Shown here: positions 35,450 through 46,895 of the stretch, one piece after another
How the letters are laid out: every line of letters starts with the position of its first letter
How positions within the stretch are numbered: the stretch's first letter is position 1
From: Straminergon stramineum
Lineage: Eukaryota > Streptophyta > Bryopsida > Hypnales > Calliergonaceae
Length of the DNA: 64,000 nt
NCBI GenBank assembly: GCA_963920665.1
Contig: OY987263.1
Location: 38,475,218 to 38,539,217 of the forward strand
Direction: 5' to 3'
The notes under the pieces: model-generated
Databases searched by the model: none
Seen by the model: the letters and a program-made list of their open reading frames with translations, nothing else
Told to the model about the DNA's origin: nothing
Program-made: the position numbers and the translations under genes

Positions 35450-38400
35450 GTCAGGGAGGAACTAACCTCAAAAACTTCTAGAGAATTTCTTTCCCTTTCT
35501 AAAAACCTAAAATTTGACCCTATCCAACTCTCTTGGCCGAAGTTATGGGCGGATGAAGTTTGACCGCTACTCGATTCATCAAACTTCATCCACACTTTAA
35601 GTCTAGCTCCCTAATTTAGAATGATTTGAAATTTCTTGGAGTTGTTCAAGAGCCCTATCCCTACCTAACTTCGGAGTTTGGTCCTAATCGGAACCTTCTA
35701 TGAATTTCTCATCCAATCCTGGGCTAAACTTCATCCTTCATTATCTTCTTAGATTTTCATGTTTTTTTCCTGATTGAGAGGGTCCTATGAGCTCTACTTA
35801 ACTTCTCCTACAAGCCTAGAGTCCTAACTTTCTCACTTAATCTCTACCTCCTAGGTTTGTGATTGGTTTCCCCTAATGTTCGGGGTTCGGGTTAACCTCC
35901 ATCTATTTACTAATTTTTGGCAATTTAATATTTTATCCTTGTATCTCCTAATTCGAACTTTCTAGATTGATAAGAAATTTGTTAATCCGACATTTCTACT
36001 AAAAGTTCTTGATGGATGAAGTTTGACTACTAGTAGATGCTTAAAACTTCATTTGCTAATTCCTCTTAATCTACAATTCGAAATTGACTTTTTCTTTCAC
36101 CCCTGGAACCTAATTAATAGCCTCTTCCTAATCTCCCCAATTTGTCCCCAAATTTTATGTCTAACTATTTTTCATCCAAGTTAAGTCCTAACCTTCATCC
36201 GGTGATAACTTTCTTAGTTTTACTCCGATTTGGGCGTGCCTTAGGTTTTTGGAAAGATACGAAACTCCTCTCTCTAGGTTTCTAACTTAAAAAATGACTT
36301 GACCTCTAGCTTTAGGGGTCTGACTTAGGGATGGGCCTCGGCCAGAGTTAGTAACTGCTAATTAGGTGAATTGGAAAGGTCAGGGATGGGGTTGTTTCAT
36401 ACTTTGGAGCTATAGTCATTGACCGTGCCTTCCAGGAGTTCTCCCTCCTTCGCCATGAACTCCCTTGATACGGTGCAATGGGTTGCCGCTTTAACAATAT
36501 AGTAAGTTAGTACAAAGTTTTGCCTATTGTTTCCTTCTATTTCTTTCCCTTATCCGTCTTTTCCTTCTAGACTATTCCTCTTATGTCCTAAGGTGGCCCA
36601 ACTACCCTTGTTTTTACTTATGAGACTAATTAAGAATGCGTCATTTTGTCTTAGAAGGTTGAACTACCTCTTACGTCTTACGTCTTATGTTTTCCATCTA
36701 ACCTCATGATAACCAACAAGTTTTAATCTAAGGGTTCAAACAAGGTATAGAGATTTTTGGCCTATCCTATCTCCTTCAACTTCTTCCTATCTCACCTCAA
36801 GGAATTCCTTCTTCTTTTTCATTTCTCTCTTTTCTTGAGTTGAACTCTCACATGATTGCCTTCTTTGCTTTTGTTTGCTTGGTAGAAGACGAGGAATTGG
36901 GCTCCCTACTTTCATGCTTGTAGGTAGAAGGTTAGGTTTGCTATTGACCTCTTTTCTTCTCCCTTCCCCCAACTCTCACTAATTTCCTCCTACTTTCTAA
37001 TTTTCTACTTCTAATTTCCTACTCTCAAATTTTTCCCACTTCCCTAGACTCCCAAAAGTCCCAGCTTCTTGAAATTTTCAAACCTCCCCGGTTAGTCGGC
37101 CCGGCTACTAGTAGCCCGGCAAGCGGGTGCTGCTGGCTGGGTGTTGATTTTTGCTTTTCTACAGTTTCCCACTCCTTCCTATCTACAACGCGTCCCGAGA
37201 CATAGGGACGTGGGAAACAAGGTTTGGGAGTAATTTTTTGAGCCAAACAAGGCATGTTGCATATCATTGGAAAGCTAAGAAGACAATCTTCCTTGAATGC
37301 ATAGGCTCATGAAGAGATGAGTTATGGGCTAAAAGTTATGGGCATCCAAAGAAGGTAGAGTCTTAGAGAATTGCACCTCCTAGGGACTTGTACCTTTGGA
37401 GGGCCATAACTTCTTCAATACTTGTCGTATAGGAAAAAGTAAATAGTCCACAGTGATCTACAAAAAAATGTAGATTGTGAAAATGAGCTTGTGCTTAAAA
37501 TTTGGAACTCGGAGCTAAAAGTTATTTCGATTGGAAGATCGGAAGTCTTTTGAGGCCCGGTTTTGGAGAAACCACTTGAAATTGGGTGGTCTTCCCAAAT
37601 GGAGAGTGTCTTGGATGTTTTTGGTGACCTCTAACATAGGGGGGGCTATCAAATCCCGCAGAGACTACTATGAAGAGGGGCGGTCTCCCTCTTCACTCTT
37701 GAATGGTGTCATGGTGTCATAGTGAGCTAAAGTGGTTCCAGGTGGTGAGGTTGGTGTTGGAGCCCCACCACCACTTCTGTGTTACAATGGAGTGCTTGTG
37801 CACTCCTTGATACTAGTTAGGTGGTGTTCCACTACACACTAGGCCATGGTGTGACACTACTTGGTGAATCCCGAGAGGAATTGAGTTGAGCCTAATGGGG
37901 AGTTGGGTCCTATTTAAGGGTGGTTAGCATCGGTGAGGAGTAGTGCCACCACCGAGTGCTTGGACATCAATGGAAGTTCCACCCCATGTCATCAAATGAT
38001 ATGCTCCATGTCTTGTGGGAAATAAATGTTGGAACTAAGAGTTGGAAATCACGGAGGAATGGAGAACCCTATGACTTGAGTAGAAACCTAACATTGTAGG
38101 TGCGTGGCATGTGCAGTATTAGGACTTCGTGACCTTTAGTGTCACTTAGAGTTAAGTGCTACAAGAAACATTAGAAGGTGAACTTATAGTGGTAAGTTTC
38201 ACTAAGGGGCGGGACAAAGACAAGGAGTTGGGTTTCTTACTTCGATGCTTGTTGGTGGAAGTTTAGATTTTCTCTTAACCTCTTTTCTTCTCCCTCCTCC
38301 AACTCTCTCTAATTTCCTCCTACTCTCTAATTTTTTACTTCTAATTTCCTACTCTTGACTCCCCTAGACTCCCGAAAGTCCCAACTTCCCTTAGCTAGTT

Positions 38401-40880
38401 GGCTTAGGTGTTGGTGCCCACTCGGCTACTAGTAGCCTGCTCGGCTCGCTGGTGCCCCTACTTGGCTGTTGGTGGCCTGGCTAGCAAATGTTGCTGGCTG
38501 GATGTTGATTTTTGTCTTTCTATACTTTCCCACTCCTTCCTATCTATAACTAATTTTCTATATTAAGGGAAAAAGGCAAGAAAAAGGGGGGAGGACTTGT
38601 ATCTAAACTTTAGTAGATTATTTTGCTATATGCGAGCGCTGCCGGTGATCTTTATTCTCCCCTCAGTCACCTTTTTGTCTTGACTTAAATTCTACTTCCT
38701 ATTTTGGGGGACTAAACTTTGTTTGTTCCCAAACACATTTTGGGAACTAAAATTTGTACAAAAAGACCACTAGGTGGTAAGGTTTACTTGCGAAGGGACC
38801 TTAATACACGACTAAAACTCTTCCACCCCTAAGGGATTTAAAGCTTCATTGTGGTTTTCACTTTTAACACACAACTAAGACTCTTTGACCCTTAGAAGGT
38901 TCAAAGCTTCACTATGATTGTGGGATTCACCAACCCTCACACACTCTCGGCTCACTCTATAGATCACCATGTTAATATTGAGGGACAAAGGACACTTAAA
39001 AACCAAGGGTTAACAATATAGGGTTAGCACAAAAACAAACTTGATCTGAAGACCCTCCAAAGTAGCATCGCTAGGTTATATGGGGAGTTACTCTAGGGTT
39101 AGTACAACGAAAAGACAAGGAGGGGGGACCAAGGAGCCTCTCAAAGTATGCACGAAACTACAATCTCTCAACAATAAGAGAAAAATAAACTCCCAAGCCT
39201 CCAAAGATGTGGGACAATTAGTATAAAGAGCTCAAGGTACAAGGGACCCACAATGAGTTTACAAAGCTTGAAAAAGAACAACAAAGGGCCAAAAATGCCC
39301 CCAAAACATCGTTCTAAGGTTTGTGGCTAAAAATACTACAATTCGAACATAAATTGGATCCAATAGACCCAAATACAACAAATGGAGGTGATGAGAGATG
39401 AGAAGAGGTGCCTTTTTATACTCTTCCTTAGGCACCCACCTCCTTTCATTCATATAAGGTAAGTAAATCCTATAACTTTGGATTTTCATCTCTATGCTCG
39501 TCTATAAACCTAACTTTTGGAGATGAACTCAAAATCATAAACAAATTATTTTTTGTTTCAATTACTATTTTTTTAAAAGAATTTTCCAATAACTAGCATT
39601 TTGTCTCGAAATCTATGAAAAGTCTCAATATAACGAATATGGCCTTTAACCCTATTACTTTGGATTTTCATCCTCATCCTCAAGGGTTTTCATCTTTATA
39701 TTGGTCTGTAAACCTAACTTTTGGAGATGAACTCAAAATCACAAACAAATTGTGTTGTTGGCTTCAAAAGTCTATTTTTAGCATCAAAGAAACCCCCTTT
39801 TCCTAACTCCAAAATCTCAACAAAATCTAGCGCCAACTTAATCCCAAAACTAGGTAAAAAATAACTTTTAGAGTTTGACTTTTTAGCAAAAGTAACTAGC
39901 CTAGAATCTTAATTAGGTATGGGGGAGTAAGAAAAGATCTATCTTAGACCTCATTCTGCTTCCATATACTCCTATTCCGATGGTCAACTCTGTCATGAAC
40001 TTTAAATTCTTTCAATTGTTGGGGAATCTTGCAAGTTTGGATACTTCTAATTATTGGAATGTCTTGAAACTTGTCGGGGCGACTTATTAATATAAAAAAA
40101 TCCATTCTAATTTCTAGTAAGATTTTACCACCATCCAAGTAATTTCTAGGAATTTTCCATCGTAGGTTTGAGTAGTTGACCATCTGGAAAGGCATCTTCT
40201 GATTATCAAAAAATTCCAAATTTTTTTGTGGAACCTTTTAAGGAATCCCACAACACATGTGTAGGCTCATATTCTTACTCTACACATTGGCCTAGGGGGG
40301 CTAAAATCCATCCCCTTATGACCTCATTTAATTATCAATGATTAGAGAATCTTTCACACAAAAGGGAATCTTGGTGAATCGACTTCGTTGTTGAATCCTA
40401 GGCATGTTTTTAATCCTAAGTCACCCTCTTTTGATTGTAGATTCCTCTATAGTACCATCTTGGTATTTTTAACACCTGCAAACCAACAATTGAGATTCCG
40501 CTATTTCGCCGATGAAATGGCCAAATTGGAACCTATCTGTAGGAACTAACCTAAGTGCCTCATTGGGGTTCCCTTGACCAATATTAGCCTAGAGATGTCC
40601 CCCGTAAGTGGAGCTTGAGCCGGTTGTGCCAATAACACATAATCCAACAATTTATCACAATTGGTTGGGTTCTAACCTATGTACAAGTCACAATTTGGGG
40701 CATTCTAGCTATAATATTTTAATTCTAGACCAAATACTATATTAGTATGTAACACACCTATTTTGGTTCTACACTCTTTGGGGGAGGTTGTATATAAAAC
40801 TACACTCAAAATAACAAAATATGAAAAATAGAAATAAAAAAGTGAGTCCCCAGTGACGATTTGGCCATTAGGGGCTCACA
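35450..40880 (+). repeat. Repeat B: A-type unit, 5'-truncated, with internal duplication
   Basis: It aligns by eye to repeat A from about A position 6460 to the end. Shared segments include GAAGTTTGACC.CTACT, TTAGGTTTTTGGAAAG, TGGCCCAACTA, ACTCTAGGGTTAGTACAA and TTGTATATAAAA. The 3' end GGGGCTCACA matches A. The 5' end with TGTGAG is missing. It is about 1.3 kb longer than expected because of the duplication at 36888-38550. Following bases (CAATC) differ from those after A, so the shared end is a true element boundary. No coding domain is visible. Confidence 0.6.
36888..38550 (+). repeat. Direct repeats (~300 bp) around a 1.03-kb segment inside repeat B
   Basis: 36888-37189 and 38219-38550 match closely. 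Each has CTCTTTTCTTCTCCCT, TTTCCTCCTACT, CTACTAGTAGCC, TGCTGGCTGG.TGTTGATTTT and CCCACTCCTTCCTATCTA in order. Between them lie 1,029 bases unlike repeats A or C, bounded by GTCCCG (37192) and CGGGAC (38210). This is either a tandem duplication of a 1.33-kb unit or a small insertion flanked by long direct repeats. Confidence 0.65.
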
Positions 40881-41823
40881 CAATCCCATTACAAGTGTCA
40901 ATTGTACTAGAAGGGATGGAATATTTTTGTCTTCTAAGCCCTACAAAGAAGAAATAAACAAGCATTCTATAAACATTCAATCAAATGTTATTTATTAAAA
41001 TAATTGGCTTGAAGTGATCAACAATATAGAAAAGTTAAATTTGGTTATATTATCAAACCCTAAACCCTCGAATTCAACCCAAAGGGTAGACCAAAAATGC
41101 ACAACGCAAACCAAAAAAGCATTGCAGACCAACAGAACAAAGTGCAAAACCAATGAAAACAACTTAGATACCAACTCCGGTCAACCAAAGCTCCCTATTG
41201 GTACTGGGTTGCATTGTTGTAGGGCTCAAAATTCCATCGTGACCAATCTTCACCAACAACAACATTTGTAGCTCTTTCATTAAAATATTAGTTGCATAAA
41301 AGATGGGGCCTCTAGAATTTAGATAGTTTGACAATCATATGACTAAATTATTCATAGTACTTAATTTCATTATTAAAAAAGATCCAAATGTACAAGACAC
41401 TTTTTATTAAGAACTTTCAAGAATTAATTGTATGAAGAGCAAGTGATTAACAATACAAACAAACAAGAAATAAACAATCACGAAAAGTGAAGGTAAAAAA
41501 CAAATTGTTGCAACATCACTTTGCCTCAAGGTAGAACCTTCTTCATTTTCAACCTTCATCTCCATCTTCGCAGTTTGTAGAAGGGAACCTTGATTTTCCT
41601 CCAACTTGATTTTGTCACCTCCAACCTTTGTGGAATCGCATATTCAAGTTTCCCTTGTCTTATTCATACCTTACACTTTGGTGTAAATTGGTCTCCTCCC
41701 TAAATTTACACAAATTAACTTTTTCCTTTTTGTGATGCTCAAATAGAATACCACAAGCAAATTAACAACACACAACTTGTGGAATCTCCAAATCAACTGT
41801 TTGGTATACAAGGGGGTGCAAAA
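40881..41823. other. Intergenic, nothing firm
   Basis: AT-rich. A Lys/Thr/Asn-rich + frame at 41014-41271 has no recognised domain. On the - strand, about 41520-41640 has a charged, coding-like stretch (LEENQGSLLQTAKMEMKVE) that could be a further exon downstream of the 41824-42168 segment, but no splice model is convincing. Confidence 0.35.
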
Positions 41824-42168
41824 CTACAAATACTTGATCCTGGAAACAAGTTCAGAAACTTTACAGTCCGCCCCAGCATATCCTGACCTCCCTCCAACCC
41901 CTTCGCCCTTACCAAAGAACTTCGTCATCAAGTCTTCTGCAACGTCTTTGTCCTTCTTAAGTCTATAGGGATTCATCCCATCATCTTCTAGTCCATAGGC
42001 TTTTTTGAAATCCTGCCATTCTATAATAGCAGGAGGTTGCTTCAAATTGTCCAAAAGAGTCTCAATCTTAGCCATAGAAAGGATCGGATTGTCTCCTCTA
42101 TTCTCATCACCTTTGTTTCTAGAGGATAGTCTAGACTTGCTTCTCTCTCCAAAGTTGCTCACCTTCAT
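41824..42168 (-). CDS. Hypothetical coding segment, 114 codons
   Basis: An ATG-to-stop frame on the - strand encodes a charged, globular-looking protein. The N-terminus is basic and Ser/Arg-rich. A helical MAKIETLLDNLKQPP segment follows, then EWQDFKKAYGLEDDGMNPYR, a Lys/Asp-rich stretch, and a Gly-rich FGKGEGVGGRSGYAGAD segment before the stop. The composition, rich in Glu, Asp, Lys and Gly, is unlike the Leu/Ile/Phe/Ser frames produced by the AT-rich background. I do not recognise the family. The ATG is followed within a codon by AAGGTGAGC, which could itself be a splice donor, so this may be one exon of a longer gene. The - strand region at 44040-44520 could be its 5' leader (speculative). 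It could also be a transposon-captured fragment. Confidence 0.4.
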   Translation of the reverse strand: MKVSNFGERSKSRLSSRNKGDENRGDNPILSMAKIETLLDNLKQPPAIIEWQDFKKAYGLEDDGMNPYRLKKDKDVAEDLMTKFFGKGEGVGGRSGYAGADCKVSELVSRIKYL

Positions 42169-44889
42169 TGTACCTTAAACAATGTCATGAATATAAAAGT
42201 TATAGGAGAACTTAAACCCTAAAATTCAAAGGGAAATGAAGAAGGCAATTCGAAAATAACGTGCAATTGGAAATTTTAGAAATGAAGAACAGAATTATAT
42301 TCTCAAGTTTGAATAAAGTACCTCAAAAAACTAAGCAATGTAAAGTTAGGGCACTTAAACAACTGGTTACTTCTTCAAAATCCAAATTTAGATCACCTTA
42401 AACCTACATAGGAGATTGAAAAATAAACATTTAGAAAACACATTGTAACATGACATTGTGCTAGTTGTACTAGGCATATAACTAAAATAAAATTTAGCAC
42501 TCGTATAGTGCCTTATACCTACCTATCGCAAACAACACCAAAAAGATTATAACATTGAAAAAAAAGGAAAAAAAAACAAGACATCCACAACACCCAGATC
42601 TAGATAGGAAATGGAAATGGAAATGAACAATGTGGTTGAACTATGTAGGTTCTTCTTGCCCTACATGACATGGTATTTTATAACAATATTAGACCATTAC
42701 AAACAAAAAATTGAGAAAAATGACCACAATTACAGCAACTTCAGTATGGATGAAGAAGTAGCTCAATAAGAGAAATTTGCAGTTTAAGTCAAGATTTGCT
42801 TGAAAATTAGTCCCAACAGAGATGCAAGGGAGCTCACTAACTTTGGAGTTACAAAAAATAATTGAGCAATTTCGCAAATGGAGACAATATTTCTTTAGCA
42901 GAGTATGTAGAGTTCCCAACAGTCCAAGCATTCCAAAGCCCTAGCATTCCAAAAAACCCCATCACTTTAGCATATGGTCCTAAAAAAAAAGCACTAATGA
43001 GATTTAGTCATTGGAATGTTCCAAATTGTAAAAAATGAATGCAAATTCATTGAAGTATATTGGATCTGTTTTTTATTTGAAAGCATTGAATTGTTGCAAT
43101 TAGTAATCTTTTGCGCTTAATGAATAGAAACACATTTGATTCAAAGCTCTTATCAACATACTCTACTCCAAGTTGCATTCAATTTTTATCAAACAATCAT
43201 CCACTCCCATACACAAAGCTCTTATGGCCCTATGCTATTATACTTTCTATAAAAAATTGATAGAATCCAAATCCAAATCCGATCAATTGATTTGGATGCT
43301 CCAGTGCAAAAGAATAAACCTTGAAAAATCTCATGATTCTTGACATTGAAAATACCAACTCAAAAGATCTAACAAAAAACTACACATAACATAAAATAGA
43401 CAGACATTCAATCACTCTACCTCATTTCTCAATGCATACAAAGCCACAGTATAATATTAAGCTTCAAATAGGTCCATCATCTTCTCTAGCAATAATAGCT
43501 TCTTTACAAAGGATGAACATTTTCAGATTCAATCTCAATGTTCAACAGTTATCAAATAAAACAAAGAACATTCAAAGTTCACAACTAAAGGTGTGATAAA
43601 ATTAACAAAGAAATCTCAAGCATCTAATTGTCAAACCACTCCAAAGTCCAAAGCCCCTCAACATTAATCAAAGCATCCTATCTAGCTACAGAGTAATGCT
43701 TCAAATTTTTCATGGTTTCTTGTCATCAATGTTTCAAGATGACCTTCTTCTAGTACTTTCAACAAAACTTGCAAGGATTGTTTTCTTGTTTGTAATATTC
43801 ACCCTCTACCTAAAATTAATGTTTTTTTTACTTCTTTCAGTCTTTTCAATTGAAAGACTCAACAAAAGAGCAAGGGTTAATTGTAAGTGAGACCTGCAAC
43901 ATCAGAACACGTTCCCCCTCTTGCCATTGAAAAATATCAAGAAAAATCTAAATCCTTCAATCTCCCCTTAGCGTCAAGAAACAAGCAATTGGTGAATCCT
44001 AAAACTTCTAACAACAAATTTGTAGACATCTAGACATAGGAAACGGCAATGTACCTTCAACTGCACTTTTTTAGCTCGGTTGAGGATTGCTGGTAATGTT
44101 TTCCAATGGCAATTTTCTGAAAATTCAGCTACAGACTAGTAGCTTAGGACACGTTGACAATGCAAAAAAACGAATCCAAGGACTACCCTAAACCGTAAAC
44201 AAAATACCCTAAACCCAACAACGACAAGCACATGTCAACTACTACAACGAAAAGGAAAAAAAGGTAGGACATTGGCGAGACAACATCTTTGAATGGCAAA
44301 CGAACAAGCGGCAGAAGGGTGGATCGACAATAAACATGAAACAAAGAAATGACACAATGGAGCGGTGGCAATAGCAAGGTTTCAAATAAGAGCGGGAAAC
44401 AAAAAAGTCTCACACCCTGAATTGCAATTGAAACAGAGACGAAGATAACTAGAGTAGCCGGTTAAAATCCCACCGCAACCAATGGCTGACAATAAAATAG
44501 ATGTGATTGGTTCATCTAAATCTAGAACTTAATGGCACGCATTAACAACAATCAACAATTAGTATTAAACCAAACAATGTACACTCTGTACAATATACAA
44601 AAAATGTATACTTGAAGTATGAAAAAAATTTGCTGAAATCATACCTACTATCATGTGCTTCTACCCTAGAGATATTCATTAGGTAGTGCAAATGCACTAT
44701 TAATAAGAGGACATGGAATTCAAAACTTTACACCGAATTGCAACCAAATTGTACTTGGAGTCATTAATTGGAGGAAACCCCCCCACAAAATTGGTAAAGA
44801 AATGACCATAAATGTGAGGAATTCAAAATACATGGAGAAGACCATCAACAATTGTAGTGTAATAGAGCCAGTTCCTTTTTCTATACTAC
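42169..44889. other. Intergenic, possibly upstream region of the 41824-42168 segment
   Basis: AT-rich with few open frames. The zone 44040-44520 is richer in G and C, and on the - strand reads as pyrimidine-rich leader-like sequence. No promoter motif is clear. Confidence 0.3.
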
Positions 44890-45730
44890 ACTAGTATGCC
44901 CTATGCCGTTGTCACAGTCAACATAAAAGTTAAAGTAATATTTTGAAATTTTTTTATTCAAAGTTTTCTACACAAAGAAGTGCAAAGACTATATTGTAGT
45001 GTGAGAGGTTGCATTCTTCATATAAATAGAAAGATTTATGCATGAAGGAGTGCAAGGGCTTTCTTTTGTGCATTGGACACATGATGTGAAAGTAGTTTTT
45101 TTCCAAAATAAAAGATAATTTAATTCAATTTTCAAACAAAGTCCATGCACCCCTTTGCGTGAAGAGCTTTCCAATGGTACCACGATTGTTGAGGATTCAT
45201 TATTTCTTAGATCTCATTGTGTCAAACAAACAAAACAAACAAACAAATTTAAGGTATAAACTAGTGTGCCATATGCCGTTGCCACATTCAAAATAAAAGT
45301 GAAAGAAAATTTTTAAATTTTAAATTTGTAAAATAACTACAAAATTCAATATGCACAAAGAAGTGCAAGGGCTTTGTTAAAGTGTGAAAAGTTGTGTTCT
45401 TGATACAAATAAAAAGCTTTGTGCACGAAGGAGTGCAAGGACTTCATATTGTGGCCTTTAGACATGCAAGTAAAAGATGTGAAAGTTATGTTTTTTTCCA
45501 AAATATAAATTAATTTATTTCAATTTTTTTATTCATAAAGACTTTGAAATTCAATAACTTTCACACCCTAGGTCCGAACACCATGAAACAATGTCTATGC
45601 ACCCCCTCTTCATGAAGAACTTTCCAACTGTACTAAGAATGTTGTTGGGGACTCACAATTTCTTAGATCTCAGCATATCAAACAAAACAAAACAAACAAA
45701 GAAGCAAACAATAAACCCTAACTTAAGGTG
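44890..45730 (+). repeat. Tandem duplication, units of about 370 and 470 bp
   Basis: ACTAGTATGCCCTATGCCGT at 44890 recurs as CTAGTGTGCCATATGCCGT at 45261. Both are followed in the same order by a CACAAAGAAGTGCAA segment, GAAGGAGTGCAAGG, GATGTGAAAGT, TTTTTTCCAAAATA, a 'GCACCCC..T' segment, and TTTCTTAGATCTCA before an AAACAAAC-rich end. The units are strongly diverged. No coding role is seen. Confidence 0.75.
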
Positions 45731-46895
45731 TAGATGTAGATGTTCAAAACCAAACCTCCTTGCAATTATATTTTGATTTTTATAATTTAAAGTAAAATTA
45801 CAAGGGATAATTTCAGTGAAACCCAATTCCCAATTTAGTAGAAAAAAGACTTCACGGATACTGGCTCATTTGGCTCCAATTTCTGTCAGAAACTGCTTCC
45901 GTGAAAGGCCGAAAGGAGGAGAATCTCGACTTGAGCTTCCCAAAAGTGCTGCAACGGTTGCCTAAGAGTGGTTCAAGTTTGTCGTTGGAAGATGTCGGTA
46001 CCACACGATTGTCCGAATTCAAAAATCCAGTCGCCATGCCTCGTTCACACCGCACCTCTCATCCCCATCTCGTGCTCATTCTCTTTCTCCCCGTGCCAGC
46101 TTTCGAAAGGCACACAACAGACTCACTTCCGAAGCACTTGGACGACAGCTCATTGGATTCTCCAGGGCACGATCGCAATTTGTCTCTTGAATGTGTAAAA
46201 AACTCTTGTAAAGAATTCATTTACAATGAAAAAGAGAGACAGAAGCAGTCTCTCACTTCTTCACTGTTTCCGGAGTTGCCGTGGCCCCGCATGCAGAATC
46301 GCCTTTTGTTCTAAGTTACTGCGGGCTAGCTGCTTTTGCAAAACGTTGACCATTTGTTTCGCTGGCCGAGATGTACAGTACAGTACAGTACAGTTCTGTT
46401 GATTGTGTTAGAAAATTGGGGCTCGCTCCGTGACATTTTGTGTTGGGTTTGACCAATTCGGATGATGTGATCAAGCATCTAATTGGGCGCTCTGTAACCA
46501 TTTTGTGTTGGGCTTGGGTCTGAGAATTTTGCAGCTGATTGTAGATGTGATCAAGACTTGGGTGGAGGAATTGCGAATTAGCTTCTGAGGGTGACCAGTT
46601 TCTGACGAAGTTTCCGTCCTTGCGTTGAAGCGAAGGTTTGCAAAAAGTTCGTTGTTGGTAGGTTTGTTTGATTGTACGGCTCTTCAGCAGTCCAGGAAGT
46701 CCTCTCTGCAGCGCGGTCGATGGGTAAGGTTCTGGAGGGAAGCGATGGCCGGGAGTGTATTAGACGGGCGTTGTTAGGGTTTTCTTTCCATGGTAGGAAG
46801 GCGCAGGATGAGGAGTTTAGAAACCAGACGTTGGTTGAATTCCACGTGTAAGTCTTTGTGACGGTTGGCACTTTGCGACACTGGCCAATTAGGAT
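45731..46895. promoter_or_regulatory. Upstream and probable 5' leader region of the ANTH gene
   Basis: Base composition rises sharply in G and C from about 45,840 to the ANTH start codon, as in the two genes themselves. An open + frame at 45901-46314 and a - frame at 45852-46055 cover part of it, but neither has a recognised domain or good start context. A short CAGTA repeat lies at 46376-46394. No clear TATA box was found, and the transcription start cannot be placed by eye. Confidence 0.4.

Noticed and set aside
45852..46314. Overlapping open frames on both strands upstream of the ANTH gene
   Set aside because: GC-richer leader-like DNA leaves frames open by chance; no domain and no splice link to the ANTH coding region.
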